A stretch of 64,000 nucleotides of DNA from Terrimicrobiaceae bacterium (GCA_018402345.1 JAGYIV010000008.1:868001-932000), one strand, 5' to 3'. Counted from the first letter of the stretch, positions 27,204-36,517 are shown. Notes: a model not told the origin generated them from the letters alone. Numbers and translations are program-made.

Positions 27204-29710
27204 GACTTTTTTCACGCACTCCCGTTATTGCGTCGGCGTTCTTCGCTTTGTTCAGCTCAGCTCCCTTCGCGACCGCCCAATACCCCGGCGTCCAAGGCGC
27301 TGTCGAACGCCAAATCCAGGAACTCGAACAGAAAAAAACCTACGCTGCAGGTCTCGTGCAAAAGGGCGATCTCGCCATGTCTGGCCAGGATTACGAATCC
27401 GCCTTCGCCTTTTACAAAAGCGCCGTCGATACCCTGCCCCTCGGCGGCACAGCCTCGGAGGATGTCCGCCAGCAGGCGCTGAACGGATTTTGCAGAGCCG
27501 CTTTCGACCTCGCCCGCCAGCGTGTCTCCGAGGGCCGTTACGAGGACGCCCGCACCACCGTCGAGGTCATCCTCGAGGAACGCTACAACCCCGACTACGC
27601 CCCAGCCCTTTCCCTCCGATCCCAGCTTCTCGACCCGACAGGCTTCATGGACCGCGGCACGCTCACTCCTGAACATGTCGCCAAGATCGAGGAGGTGAAG
27701 CGCCTCATTCAGGAAGCCAAAGGGTTCGAAGCCTCCGGCCGCTATGACCTCGCCTTCCGCCGCTGCGAACAGGCCCTCAACCTCGACAAATACAACATCG
27801 CCGCCCGGCGTCTGATGGAGCAGATCAACAACGCCCGCGCGAACTACGCCAAGGCAGCCTACAACGAGTCCCGCTCAGCCATGCTCACCGAGGTCTCCAA
27901 AGCTTGGGAACTCCCCGTCACCAAGTTCACCGAGGGCCCCACCTCGATGATCGAACAACCCGCGATCACCGCCCGCGCCACCGAAGGCATCCAAGAAAAA
28001 CTCGACCGCATCATCATTCCCTCCATCGAATTCAACGACGCCTCCCTCCGCGTCGCCCTCGACAACCTCCGCCGCCGCGCTGCCGAACTCGACACCTCCG
28101 AGCCCGACCCCGCAAAAAGAGGCATCAATATTCTCGTCAAAAAATCACCGGACGAACCCGATTACCCTATCACGTTCGATGCCACGGAACTCCCTCTCCG
28201 CGCCGTTCTGGAATACATCGCCAGTTCCGCCGGCATGAAAATCAAGGTCGATCCCCACGCCGTGGTGTTCGTGCCGATGAGTGAGAACACCGATATTCTT
28301 CTCACCAAGGAATACAAAGTGCCCCCGAGCTTCATGCAAGGGGCCGCGTCGAATGCCGCATCCGCCCCTTCCCTCGGAGCCGCCGCCTCTCAAGCCGCCA
28401 TCGAGGCACGTTCGTTCAATGCCAAGAACTTCCTCGAGTCCCAAGGCGTTACATTCCCCGATGGCGCCAGCGCGAACTACCTCCCCAGCTCCAGCAGACT
28501 CATCGTCAAAAACACCCTTCCAAACCTCGAGAGCGTGGACGCCCTCGTCGAGGCCTCGATCGCCGAGCGCCCGACCCAAGTCGAAATCGAAACCAAGTTC
28601 CTCGAAGTCACCCAAAACAACCTGAACGAACTCGGCTTCGACTGGCTCCTCGGCCAATTCGCGCTGGCCGGCGGCTCAGGCATCTACGGCGGCGGCGGCA
28701 CCGAGGGATTCGGCCGCACCATTTCCAACCCCTCCTACCCCCTCGTCAACCCTGCCACCGGTCTTCCCATCGGGGCATCCTCCGGCACATCAGGCCCGAT
28801 CACTGCCGGAAACCGCGGCGGGGCCGGCGGGAGATTCGGCACCGCAATCCAAGTCAATGCCGTGGATGCCTTGCTTTTGGGCGGTGCCGGGGTCTCGGGT
28901 GCCGCCCCGGGCATCCTCTCGGTCGCCGGCGTGTTCACCAACCCCCAATTCCAAGTCGTTCTCCGCGCCCTCAGCCAGAACAAAGGCGTCGATCTCGTCA
29001 GCGCCCCAAAAGTCACCACCAAAAGCGGCATGAACGCGAAAATCGAAATCGTTCGCGAGTTCATTTATCCCACTCAATTTGATCCGCCCCAACTCTCGGC
29101 GAACCAAGGAACCACCTATTCGCCGGTTGTTCCCAATACCCCTTCCTCATGGGAAACAAAAAACACCGGCATCACGTTGGAAGTCGTCCCCACCGTGGGC
29201 CCGGATCTTTACACCATTGATCTTCAACTTGTTCCGCGTGTCATTGAGTTCGATGGCTTCATCAACTACGGAAGCCCGGTTTTTGCCACCGTTGAATACA
29301 ACTCGCCCCTTGATCTCCTCCCCCGCCCCTCGTTCACCTTTGAAGCCACTCCTAATACCATCAACCAACCCGTCTTTTCCACGCGCGAGGTCGAGACCAC
29401 TGTCTCTGTCTACGACGGGGAGACGGTTGTCATGGGCGGCCTCATGCGTGAAGACGTCCAAAAAGTTCAAGACAAAGTCCCGATCCTCGGCGACATCCCC
29501 CTGGCTGGTCGCCTCTTTCGCTCCAATGTCGACCAGCACGTCAAGCGCAACCTGATCATGTTCGTGACCGCAAGCCTCATGGATCCCGCCGGCCAACCCA
29601 TCATTCAGGCATTGGATGATGACGATGTTCTGGCACCCGAACCCGATATTCCCGCCATGTTGGGTGAAACCCTTCCAGACGATCCGGATTCCATCGCCCT
29701 CCCGCAATGA
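27200..29710 (+). CDS. Secretin with N-terminal TPR-like region (Amuc_1098-like), copy A
   Basis: An 836-residue outer-membrane channel subunit of the PulD/PilQ superfamily. A signal peptide (residues 1-26) precedes a helical TPR-like region (about 40-230) with GRYEDARTTVEVILEERYNPDYAPA and ASGRYDLAFRRCEQALNLDKYN. N-domain modules follow, including LPSSSRLIVKNTLPNLESVDALVEA. The secretin core begins near VTTKSGMNAKIEIVRE (residue 605) and ends with YDGETVVMGGLMRED and VPILGDIPLAGRLFRS, the canonical C-terminal secretin signature. N-terminal TPRs are characteristic of the Akkermansia-type secretin and could replace a separate pilotin such as PilF. It is followed by a paralogue with a 4-nt overlap. 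Confidence 0.88.
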   Translation: MRLFSRTPVIASAFFALFSSAPFATAQYPGVQGAVERQIQELEQKKTYAAGLVQKGDLAMSGQDYESAFAFYKSAVDTLPLGGTASEDVRQQALNGFCRAAFDLARQRVSEGRYEDARTTVEVILEERYNPDYAPALSLRSQLLDPTGFMDRGTLTPEHVAKIEEVKRLIQEAKGFEASGRYDLAFRRCEQALNLDKYNIAARRLMEQINNARANYAKAAYNESRSAMLTEVSKAWELPVTKFTEGPTSMIEQPAITARATEGIQEKLDRIIIPSIEFNDASLRVALDNLRRRAAELDTSEPDPAKRGINILVKKSPDEPDYPITFDATELPLRAVLEYIASSAGMKIKVDPHAVVFVPMSENTDILLTKEYKVPPSFMQGAASNAASAPSLGAAASQAAIEARSFNAKNFLESQGVTFPDGASANYLPSSSRLIVKNTLPNLESVDALVEASIAERPTQVEIETKFLEVTQNNLNELGFDWLLGQFALAGGSGIYGGGGTEGFGRTISNPSYPLVNPATGLPIGASSGTSGPITAGNRGGAGGRFGTAIQVNAVDALLLGGAGVSGAAPGILSVAGVFTNPQFQVVLRALSQNKGVDLVSAPKVTTKSGMNAKIEIVREFIYPTQFDPPQLSANQGTTYSPVVPNTPSSWETKNTGITLEVVPTVGPDLYTIDLQLVPRVIEFDGFINYGSPVFATVEYNSPLDLLPRPSFTFEATPNTINQPVFSTREVETTVSVYDGETVVMGGLMREDVQKVQDKVPILGDIPLAGRLFRSNVDQHVKRNLIMFVTASLMDPAGQPIIQALDDDDVLAPEPDIPAMLGETLPDDPDSIALPQ

Positions 29711-32298
29711 TCACCCCGCATTTCCTTTCCAAATGGTCCCTCAGGCCGAACGCTCCGGTTTTCTTGCTCTGTGGAGCTGCTTTATTTGCTGCTGTTTCGC
29801 CTCTCCCGATCGCAGCTCAATCCGCCCCATCGGTCATCACCACCTCGGAAAACGAGATCGCACGGCGTCAGGCCCGCGTGACTAACGCCGAAGCGCTCCT
29901 TGAAAAATCCCGCCGCGCCGCCGCAGATAAAAACCCGGAGGCCGCCTACTCGCTTGCGCTCCAAGCCGTTGATCTGTTGCCCGGCGGTCTGCCCAACGAC
30001 CCGAACCGCGCGTCGACCATCTCGGCGTTTTCGCAAACGGCGATGGACTACGCCAACTGGCTCATCTCCCAAGGGCGTTACCAGGATGCCGAGCGCGTGG
30101 CCAAAACCATCCTCTCCCCGGCGATCAATCCGAACTTCAAACCGGCCGCCCGCTTGTTGGCGAACCTCGAACAAACAGACTACTACAATAAAACAATCGA
30201 CCCCGCCTTCGCAGCAGAGCGCGAGGATGTCCAGAAATTGCTCAACCAAGCCGAGGGCTACGCCGCCACCGGCCGCTATGACCTAGCCACAAAACGCTAC
30301 GAACAGGTCCTGAATCTCGACCGTTACAACACCGCGGCCCGCAATGGCATGGAAGCCGTCAACAAGCAGCGCACCACCTACTACGACCAAGCCTACAACG
30401 AAACCCGTAGCCGCATGCTCTGGGAGGTCGAGCAAGCCTGGGAACGCCCGGTTCCCAAACGCAACACCTCCACCCGCTCCACCGCCTCATCGACATTCCA
30501 AGCCGCCAATGAGTCCAAGGCCCTCATTACCAAAAAACTGAATGACATCGTCATCAAAGAAATCAATTTTCCCGAAATCACCATCCGGGAATTCGTCGAT
30601 TTCCTCAAAAACCAGAGCCGCCAACTTGATCCCAACAAGCAAGGGGTAAATATCGTGCTCAAACTCTCCCCACAGCCGACAGGTGGCGAGGACGAGTCCA
30701 CGGATGACGAAGATTCCACCGACTCACAAGCCACCCCATCGACTAAAATCTCCATTTCCCCGCCCATTAATAATATCCCCCTCGGCGAAGCGATTCGTTA
30801 CCTTACCGAGTTGACGGATTTAAAATACAAAATCGATCCCTTCGCCGTTGAGATTCTCTCCCCCACCGCATCGACCGAGGACCTCGTCACCAAGGAATAC
30901 CGCGTCTCCCCTGGGTTCATTCCCGTCACACCGTCCGACGACACGGCATTGCCTACGGCAGGCGGCCGCTCATCCAGCGGCGAAACCCGCCTTCTCGACC
31001 GCCGCGATGCCAAGAGGTTTTTGGAGGAACAAGGCGTGCCGTTCACCAGTGGCGAGGCGTTCGCCCGCTACATCCCCTCCGGGAGCCGCCTCATCGTTAG
31101 AAACACCCAATCCGCCATCGATACCATCGACACCATCATCGAGGGCGAAATGGGCGTGCCACCCAATCAAGTCGAGATCGAGTCCAAATTCATCGAAATT
31201 TCCCAAAACAACCTCAACGAACTCGGCTTCGATTGGCTTCTCGGCCCGTTCTCCATCGGCGGTGGCGTGTATGGCGATGGGGGAACCATCGGATTGGGAC
31301 AGGAAACTTCTGGAGACTACTACAGCAACTACCCGTTTAGCCAGGTCGGTGGAAACCCTGTCACTGCCGGAACCCGCTCAGGCATCGGAACCAGCTTGAA
31401 CTCGGCGATCACTGCAAACAGCATCGACGCCTTGATCGCCCAAGTCCCCCAAGGCTTCAACGTGGCCACTCCGGGCATTTTCGGCATCGCCGGCGTGTTC
31501 ACCAACCCGCAGTTTCAGATGGTCATCCGTGCTCTCAATCAGAAAAAAGGCATTGACCTCATGTCCGCTCCCAAAGTCACCACCAAGAGCGGGAGTAAGG
31601 CCACCGTCAAAATCGTGCGCGATTTCCCATACCCTCAGAACTTTGATCCACCAGAGGTTCCAGAGTCTTCATCGTCAAACTCCACATCGACAACCGCTGG
31701 AATTGTTGTGACCTCAAGCATCGTCACGCCGGCAAATCCAACCGACTTCACCAACCGCGAACTTGGCGTCACGTTGGAAGTCGAACCCGTCGTCGGTGCG
31801 GATAACTATACCATCGACCTCTACCTCTCCCCTCGCGTGGTGGAGTTCGACGGCTTTGTAAACTATGGTTCGCCGGTCATCGGGCCACGATTCAACCCGG
31901 CGTCAATTCTTACAGGAAACCCCTCTGGCATTGAAACCTATGTCATCACCCCAAACACGATGGACCAACCCATCTTTTCCGTCCGATCAGTCGACACAAA
32001 TGTCACCGTCTGGGATGGTCAGACCGTGGCCCTCGGCGGCCTCATCCGCGAAGACGTGCAAAAGGTTCAAGACAAGGTGCCTCTTCTGGGCGATATCCCG
32101 CTCGCTGGACGCCTCTTCCGATCAAACGTCGACCAGACCATTAAGAAAAACCTCATCATCTTCGTCACCGCCCGCTTGATCAACGCCCAAGGCCAGCCAT
32201 TGATCCAACAGGACGACGAAGAGGATTTTGTCGAACCGCTCGGCCTGCCCGAAGACCTCCCTCAGCCCACGTTTCAAACCCAAAAATTCGGCAAGTAG
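29707..32298 (+). CDS. Secretin with N-terminal TPR-like region, copy B (paralogue of the preceding gene)
   Basis: An 863-residue secretin with the same layout as copy A: signal peptide (about residues 1-37), TPR-like region containing YEQVLNLDRYNTAARNGMEAV, N-domains and a secretin core. Exact shared segments include QNNLNELGFDWLLG and GDIPLAGRLFRSNVDQ. Copy B has an acidic insert (GGEDESTDDEDSTDSQA, about residues 326-342) and a Ser/Thr-rich loop near residue 660 (SSSSNSTSTTAGI) that copy A lacks. It is the last gene of the operon; a convergent hydrolase gene ends 48 nt downstream. Homo- or hetero-oligomer formation with copy A is unknown. Confidence 0.86.
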   Translation: MITPHFLSKWSLRPNAPVFLLCGAALFAAVSPLPIAAQSAPSVITTSENEIARRQARVTNAEALLEKSRRAAADKNPEAAYSLALQAVDLLPGGLPNDPNRASTISAFSQTAMDYANWLISQGRYQDAERVAKTILSPAINPNFKPAARLLANLEQTDYYNKTIDPAFAAEREDVQKLLNQAEGYAATGRYDLATKRYEQVLNLDRYNTAARNGMEAVNKQRTTYYDQAYNETRSRMLWEVEQAWERPVPKRNTSTRSTASSTFQAANESKALITKKLNDIVIKEINFPEITIREFVDFLKNQSRQLDPNKQGVNIVLKLSPQPTGGEDESTDDEDSTDSQATPSTKISISPPINNIPLGEAIRYLTELTDLKYKIDPFAVEILSPTASTEDLVTKEYRVSPGFIPVTPSDDTALPTAGGRSSSGETRLLDRRDAKRFLEEQGVPFTSGEAFARYIPSGSRLIVRNTQSAIDTIDTIIEGEMGVPPNQVEIESKFIEISQNNLNELGFDWLLGPFSIGGGVYGDGGTIGLGQETSGDYYSNYPFSQVGGNPVTAGTRSGIGTSLNSAITANSIDALIAQVPQGFNVATPGIFGIAGVFTNPQFQMVIRALNQKKGIDLMSAPKVTTKSGSKATVKIVRDFPYPQNFDPPEVPESSSSNSTSTTAGIVVTSSIVTPANPTDFTNRELGVTLEVEPVVGADNYTIDLYLSPRVVEFDGFVNYGSPVIGPRFNPASILTGNPSGIETYVITPNTMDQPIFSVRSVDTNVTVWDGQTVALGGLIREDVQKVQDKVPLLGDIPLAGRLFRSNVDQTIKKNLIIFVTARLINAQGQPLIQQDDEEDFVEPLGLPEDLPQPTFQTQKFGK

Positions 32299-32346
32299 AA
32301 CGAGTGTCCCGCCGCTGAGCGCACCATCTTCCCGAGCGCTCCACTA

Positions 32347-33189
32347 CTATCCGCGCCGCAACCACCCGCCAAGATCCGCCACCACCTTCTCGCGGTCCCA
32401 GTCATGCCACAGCAGGTGGTAGGCCTCGGGATACACCCTCAGCGTCTTGTCCCGCGACGCGACCCCTTGGAACCATTCCTCCACCTGATCAACCCGCACA
32501 AAGCAATCCTGCCCCGCCGCCAGCACCAGCAACGGCAACTCCAACCGCCCCGCCACCTCATGGCTCCCGTCGATCAACTCACCCAGCTCTGCAAGAAACC
32601 CGAGGCTGAAATTCGAAATGTGGTGCGGCTTTTCCCTCAGCGAATCCTGATACACCCGATCACGAGTGATCGGCGGCGCAATTGATTTTCCATTCACAAA
32701 CCGGCTCGGTGACAACCTCCACTTCGGAAACGTCTTCCCCAGCACGCGCAACACCCACCGCACCGGCGCAGGCACCTCGCGGGCCAACCCCACCACCGGC
32801 ACCGACAAAATCAATCCCTCAATCCCGCCACCCGCACGCGCCGCATACGATGCCGACAACAACGACCCCATGCTCTCCCCCATCAAATACAGCGGCTCGC
32901 CCGAATGCGCCGCTCCCACCGCCTTCAAAAACGCCCCCACATCCCGCATCTGCCACTCAAGGTCCAACGCCAAGCCCCGGCGCACCTCCAACGGATCACT
33001 CCCCTGCCCCCTCAAATCCAAGGCGTAAAATGAAAACTCCCCCAACCGCTCAGGCAATGGCGCGAATTGCTCCCCGGACCCGCTCAGCCCATGCACACAG
33101 GCGACCACGCCCCTCGAATTCTCGGCTGGCCACGCGTGCGCCTGCCGCTCCTCGCCGTCCTCTGTGCGCCAGGGAAATCTCATTGCCAT
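32347..33189 (-). CDS. Alpha/beta hydrolase, monoacylglycerol-lipase-like
   Basis: A 280-residue serine hydrolase. The nucleophile elbow is GESMGS (GxSxG), preceded by VHGLSGSGEQFAPL, which forms the oxyanion region. The catalytic acid is likely Asp in AAGQDCFVRVDQV and the His is in YPEAYHLLWHD. This triad layout and the absence of a signal peptide fit the lysophospholipase/monoglyceride lipase group (PldB/YtpA-like), acting on small esters in the cytoplasm. I choose the ATG at 33189, which has GGAAAG just upstream, over the ATG at 33219. It is divergent from the next gene with only about 28 bp between starts. Confidence 0.8.
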   Translation of the reverse strand: MAMRFPWRTEDGEERQAHAWPAENSRGVVACVHGLSGSGEQFAPLPERLGEFSFYALDLRGQGSDPLEVRRGLALDLEWQMRDVGAFLKAVGAAHSGEPLYLMGESMGSLLSASYAARAGGGIEGLILSVPVVGLAREVPAPVRWVLRVLGKTFPKWRLSPSRFVNGKSIAPPITRDRVYQDSLREKPHHISNFSLGFLAELGELIDGSHEVAGRLELPLLVLAAGQDCFVRVDQVEEWFQGVASRDKTLRVYPEAYHLLWHDWDREKVVADLGGWLRRG

Positions 33190-33217
33190 TTCTTTCCGCG
33201 CCTGTATGACGCCCCGC

Positions 33218-33730
33218 ATGAAAGCACTCGTTGTTCTCTCCCTCGTCCTGTTGGCATCATTCCACGCATCGGCTGCTCAACTTGATGTGGCTGTCATCCG
33301 TTTTCCAGAACCAAAAACCGAGGCCTCCCTCAACGAAGCGCTCGCAACCATCGACCTCCGCACCCTCACCGACTCCGACCACACCAAAACCAAAGCCCCC
33401 CTCCTCAAAGGCACCGTCGTCTTTTTCCAATCCCTCAGCCTCACCCCGTCATTTGCCACGTCAACCCGCTTCGGCACTCTACAAGCCGCTCTCGCAGGGT
33501 CCTACAAATCCTCCACCCTCTCCCTCGACATCACTGTTTCCGAAGGCTCCAACGAAGGCCTCCGCAGCTTTTCCTCCCGCACCTACAAGGGCTCCGCACC
33601 TCTCCCCAAAGGCCCACCCCGCGTCATCTCTCTCCGCACCATCACCCAAAAAAATACCGTCTCCAAAAAAGGCCGCCTCGAGATCAAGGAAGACTCCACA
33701 ACCCACGCGATCCTTGGCCAAATCCGATGA
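33218..33730 (+). CDS. Small secreted protein, unknown function
   Basis: A 170-residue protein with a signal peptide (MKALVVLSLVLLASFHASA, cleavage after about residue 20) and a beta-rich mature part of alternating hydrophobic and Ser/Thr residues. Segments such as KGTVVFFQSLSLTP and GSYKSSTLSLDITVSEGSNEG look like a periplasmic or surface beta-sandwich. No cysteines or known catalytic motif are present. An ATG at 33206 is also possible; neither start has a convincing ribosome binding site. It stands alone between a divergent hydrolase gene and a 295-bp gap. I do not recognise the family. Confidence 0.5.
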   Translation: MKALVVLSLVLLASFHASAAQLDVAVIRFPEPKTEASLNEALATIDLRTLTDSDHTKTKAPLLKGTVVFFQSLSLTPSFATSTRFGTLQAALAGSYKSSTLSLDITVSEGSNEGLRSFSSRTYKGSAPLPKGPPRVISLRTITQKNTVSKKGRLEIKEDSTTHAILGQIR

Positions 33731-33944
33731 CTCCCGACCTGTGGAAAACATGCGAATGACTGCGCACAACCACGAACAAATCTCCCGCTCACCGCGATTG
33801 TCCCCTTTTTTTCCAGAAAGCAGCCACCTTGTTCACACTCGCTTCCGCCCGTGGAACGCCTGCCAATGCTGCGGGGAACACAAATTCCGCTGGTTGTTCA
33901 CACCATGAAGAAGAAGAAGGATGGGGCCGTGATTTTCTTTATTC

Positions 33945-33950
33945 TATAAT
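33945..33950 (+). promoter_or_regulatory. Candidate -10 element upstream of the deoxyhypusine-synthase-like gene
   Basis: A perfect TATAAT lies about 76 nt before the start codon of the downstream gene. The region 17 nt upstream (around 33922) does not match TTGACA, so the -35 is weak or another sigma factor is used. The rest of the 295-bp gap (33731-34025) shows nothing else I can interpret. Confidence 0.35.
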
Positions 33951-34025
33951 GCCTGTGAAAAACTCCCAAACACACCCAACGACCATTTGCTCTCACAGAC
34001 CAACTTGATTAAAAACTCCACCACC

Positions 34026-35003
34026 ATGTCACAAGGCCCCGTCTCGCAATTCATCGATCTCCACTACCGCCACTTCAACGCCGCCGCTCTTAAGGACGCC
34101 GCCGAAGCCTACACCCGCCACCTCGACTCGGGCGGCATTATGCTCATGACCCTCGCCGGCGCCATGAGCACCGCGGAACTCGGCATCTCCCTCGCCGAAA
34201 TGATCCGCCAAGGTAAAGTCCACGGCATCGTCTGCACCGGCGCGAACCTCGAGGAGGACATCTTCAACCTCGTCGCCCACGATTTCTACGAACGCATCCC
34301 CCACTACCGCGACCTCACCCCCGCCGACGAGCAGGAGCTCCTCCAGCGCCACATGAACCGCGTCACTGACACCTGCATCCCAGAAATGGAAGCCATGCGC
34401 CGCATCGAAAACTTCATTCTCAAGGAGTGGATGGATGCCGACGCCCGCGGCGAGCGCCTCTTCCCGCATGAATTCTTCTGGCGCATCCTCGACTCCCCAG
34501 AACTCCAAAAATCTTTCCAGATCGATCCCAAGAACAGCTGGATGGTCGCCGCGAAGGAAAAAAACCTCCCCATGTTCGTCCCCGGCTGGGAGGACTCCAC
34601 GCTCGGCAACATGTATGCCGGCCACTGCATAGAAGGCGACGTCAAAAACGTCCACACCGTCCGCTCGGGCATCGAATACATGATCTCCCTCGCCGACTGG
34701 TATGCCCCCACCAGCCACAAAACTCCCATCGGCTTCTTCCAAATCGGCGGCGGCATCGCGGGCGACTTCCCCATCTGCGTCGTCCCCATGCTCCACCAGG
34801 ACCTCCGCCGCACCGACGTGCCACTCTGGGCCTACTTCTGCCAGATCAGCGACTCCACCACCAGCTACGGCAGCTACTCCGGCGCCGTCCCCAACGAAAA
34901 AATCACCTGGGGCAAACTCGGCGAAACCACCCCGAAATACGTCATCGAATCCGACGCCACCATCGTCGCCCCCCTCATCTTCGCAAAAGTCCTCGGCTGG
35001 TAA
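34026..35003 (+). CDS. Deoxyhypusine-synthase-like protein (possible homospermidine synthase)
   Basis: A 325-residue member of the deoxyhypusine synthase family. Family features are SGGIMLMTLAGAMSTAELGISLAEMI (NAD-binding), VCTGANLEEDIFNLV, PMFVPGWEDSTLGNM and a C-terminal NEKITWGKL whose Lys matches the active-site lysine of eukaryotic DHS. In eukaryotes the enzyme transfers aminobutyl from spermidine to eIF5A; bacteria lack eIF5A, and several bacterial relatives make homospermidine or other polyamines. The real substrate here is therefore unsettled. The start MSQGPVSQFIDLHYRHF at 34026 is chosen by family N-terminus over an ATG at 33987. metF follows 77 nt downstream. Confidence 0.85.
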   Translation: MSQGPVSQFIDLHYRHFNAAALKDAAEAYTRHLDSGGIMLMTLAGAMSTAELGISLAEMIRQGKVHGIVCTGANLEEDIFNLVAHDFYERIPHYRDLTPADEQELLQRHMNRVTDTCIPEMEAMRRIENFILKEWMDADARGERLFPHEFFWRILDSPELQKSFQIDPKNSWMVAAKEKNLPMFVPGWEDSTLGNMYAGHCIEGDVKNVHTVRSGIEYMISLADWYAPTSHKTPIGFFQIGGGIAGDFPICVVPMLHQDLRRTDVPLWAYFCQISDSTTSYGSYSGAVPNEKITWGKLGETTPKYVIESDATIVAPLIFAKVLGW

Positions 35004-35080
35004 AAAATCGCACTCTCTTGATCTCAGCGCCCCGTGCAACCGAGACTTAAAACATAAAAATTAATTCTTAAAACTCTGCC

Positions 35081-35980
35081 ATGCATATCCGCGACATCCT
35101 CCAACCCGGCAAGCCCACGGTCTCGTTCGAATTCTTCCCACCCAAAACCGCGGAATCCCAAGAACAGCTCTACACCACCATTCGAGACCTGGAAAAAATC
35201 CACCCGAACTTCGTCAGCGTCACCTACGGCGCGGGTGGCTCCACACGAGAACTCACCCACGACCTCGTCCTCCGTCTCAAAACCACCACCACCCTCGATC
35301 CCATCCCCCACCTCACCTGTGTCGGCCACAACGAATCCGAGATCGCCGCCATCCTCGAGCGCTACGCCCAGGCCGGAGTCAGCAACATCCTCGCCCTGCG
35401 CGGAGACCCACCGCGGGACCAACCCGATTACGACCACTCCCGCGACACCTTTCCGCAAGCCGCCGCCCTCGTTCGATTCATCAAAAACTTCCGCGGACAT
35501 CCTGATCCCCGTGGCTTCGGCATTGGCGTCGCAGGCTTTCCCGAAGGCCACCCCGCAACGCCGAACCGCCTCCTCGAGATGGATCACCTCAAAGCGAAGA
35601 TCGACGCTGGAGCCGACTACATCTGCACCCAACTCTTCTTCGACAACCACGATTTCTACGACTTCCGCGACCGCTGCGCCATCGCCGGCATTACCGCCCC
35701 GATCATCGCCGGCATCATGCCGGTCACCAGCCTCTCCTCCATGAAACGCATGGCCGAACTCGCCGGCGGCAGCCGCTTCCCCGCGAAGCTTCTCAAAGCC
35801 CTCCAACGCGCCAACGGAGCCCCAGATGCCGTCCGCGAGATCGGCCTCCACTACGCCACCGAACAATGCGCCGACCTTCTCGACAACGGCGTCGCCGGCA
35901 TCCACCTCTACACCCTCAATCAATCCACAGCCACCCGCGACATCTGCCAACGCCTCGGGATCGCCCGCGCAGAAGCATGA
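35081..35980 (+). CDS. metF: 5,10-methylenetetrahydrofolate reductase
   Basis: FAD-dependent reduction of methylene-tetrahydrofolate to methyl-tetrahydrofolate, supplying methionine synthesis. The 299-residue barrel begins VSFEFFPPKT (catalytic Glu in the FEFFPP motif), with VSVTYGAGGSTRE, LALRGDPP and the IGVAGFPEGHP substrate region. The C-terminus carries GIHLYTLNQS, as in other MetF proteins. It has a folate-cycle link to the SHMT domain encoded at 4.5-5.7 kb but is not adjacent to it. Its stop overlaps the CIA30-domain gene by 4 nt (ATGA). Confidence 0.96.
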   Translation: MHIRDILQPGKPTVSFEFFPPKTAESQEQLYTTIRDLEKIHPNFVSVTYGAGGSTRELTHDLVLRLKTTTTLDPIPHLTCVGHNESEIAAILERYAQAGVSNILALRGDPPRDQPDYDHSRDTFPQAAALVRFIKNFRGHPDPRGFGIGVAGFPEGHPATPNRLLEMDHLKAKIDAGADYICTQLFFDNHDFYDFRDRCAIAGITAPIIAGIMPVTSLSSMKRMAELAGGSRFPAKLLKALQRANGAPDAVREIGLHYATEQCADLLDNGVAGIHLYTLNQSTATRDICQRLGIARAEA

Positions 35981-36517
35981 AAATCCTCGCCCTCCTTCTT
36001 GTCTTTTCCCTCACCGCCATGGCTGACGATGATAGGCTCCTCTTCGATTTCACGAATGAGGCGGACATCTCCGCGTGGACCATCGAGGACGATGGCGTCA
36101 TGGGCGGCCTTTCAAAAGGTCGCTTCCGCATCAGTCCCGAAGGCCATGGCGAATTCACCGGCACCGTCTCTCTCGAGAACAACGGGGGCTTCTCCTCCGT
36201 CCAATGGAATATCGATCCCACCGACGTCCGGAACCACTCGCGCTTTGTGATCCGCCTTCGGGGCGATGGCAAACGCTACCTCCTCCTCACCGAATCGACC
36301 CCACGCTCGCGCCACTACTACCAAGCCGAATTCCAGACCACCGGCGACTGGCAAACCATCGAGATTCCTTTCTCTTCCATGACCCCACACTTCCGCGGCG
36401 ACCGCCTCGATCAACCGAACTTTCCCGGCGAATCCATCGCTACAAGTCCGATTCATGATCGCCAACAAAACCTCCGAATCCTTCCAACTCGAGATCGACA
36501 AGGTGGGCCTCCGCTAA
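35977..36517 (+). CDS. Secreted CIA30-domain protein, frame shifted near the C-terminus
   Basis: A signal peptide (MKILALLLVFSLTAMA) is followed by a CIA30 (complex I intermediate-associated protein 30, NDUFAF1-like) beta-jelly-roll: LLFDFTNEADISAWTIEDDGVMGGLSKGRF, FSSVQWNIDPTDV and YYQAEFQTTGDWQTIEIPF. The continuous frame then runs into a low-complexity Pro-rich tail. One base fewer near 36441-36450 restores the expected ending RFMIANKTSESFQLEIDKVGLR with a TAA at 36515-36517, about 179 residues in all. The bacterial role of such secreted CIA30 proteins is not established. The coupling to metF is curious and may be incidental. Confidence 0.7.

Noticed and set aside
32317-32343. GAGCGC/GCGCTC hairpin between the second secretin and the hydrolase
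   Set aside because: Short stem with a long loop and no T-run; not convincing as a terminator.
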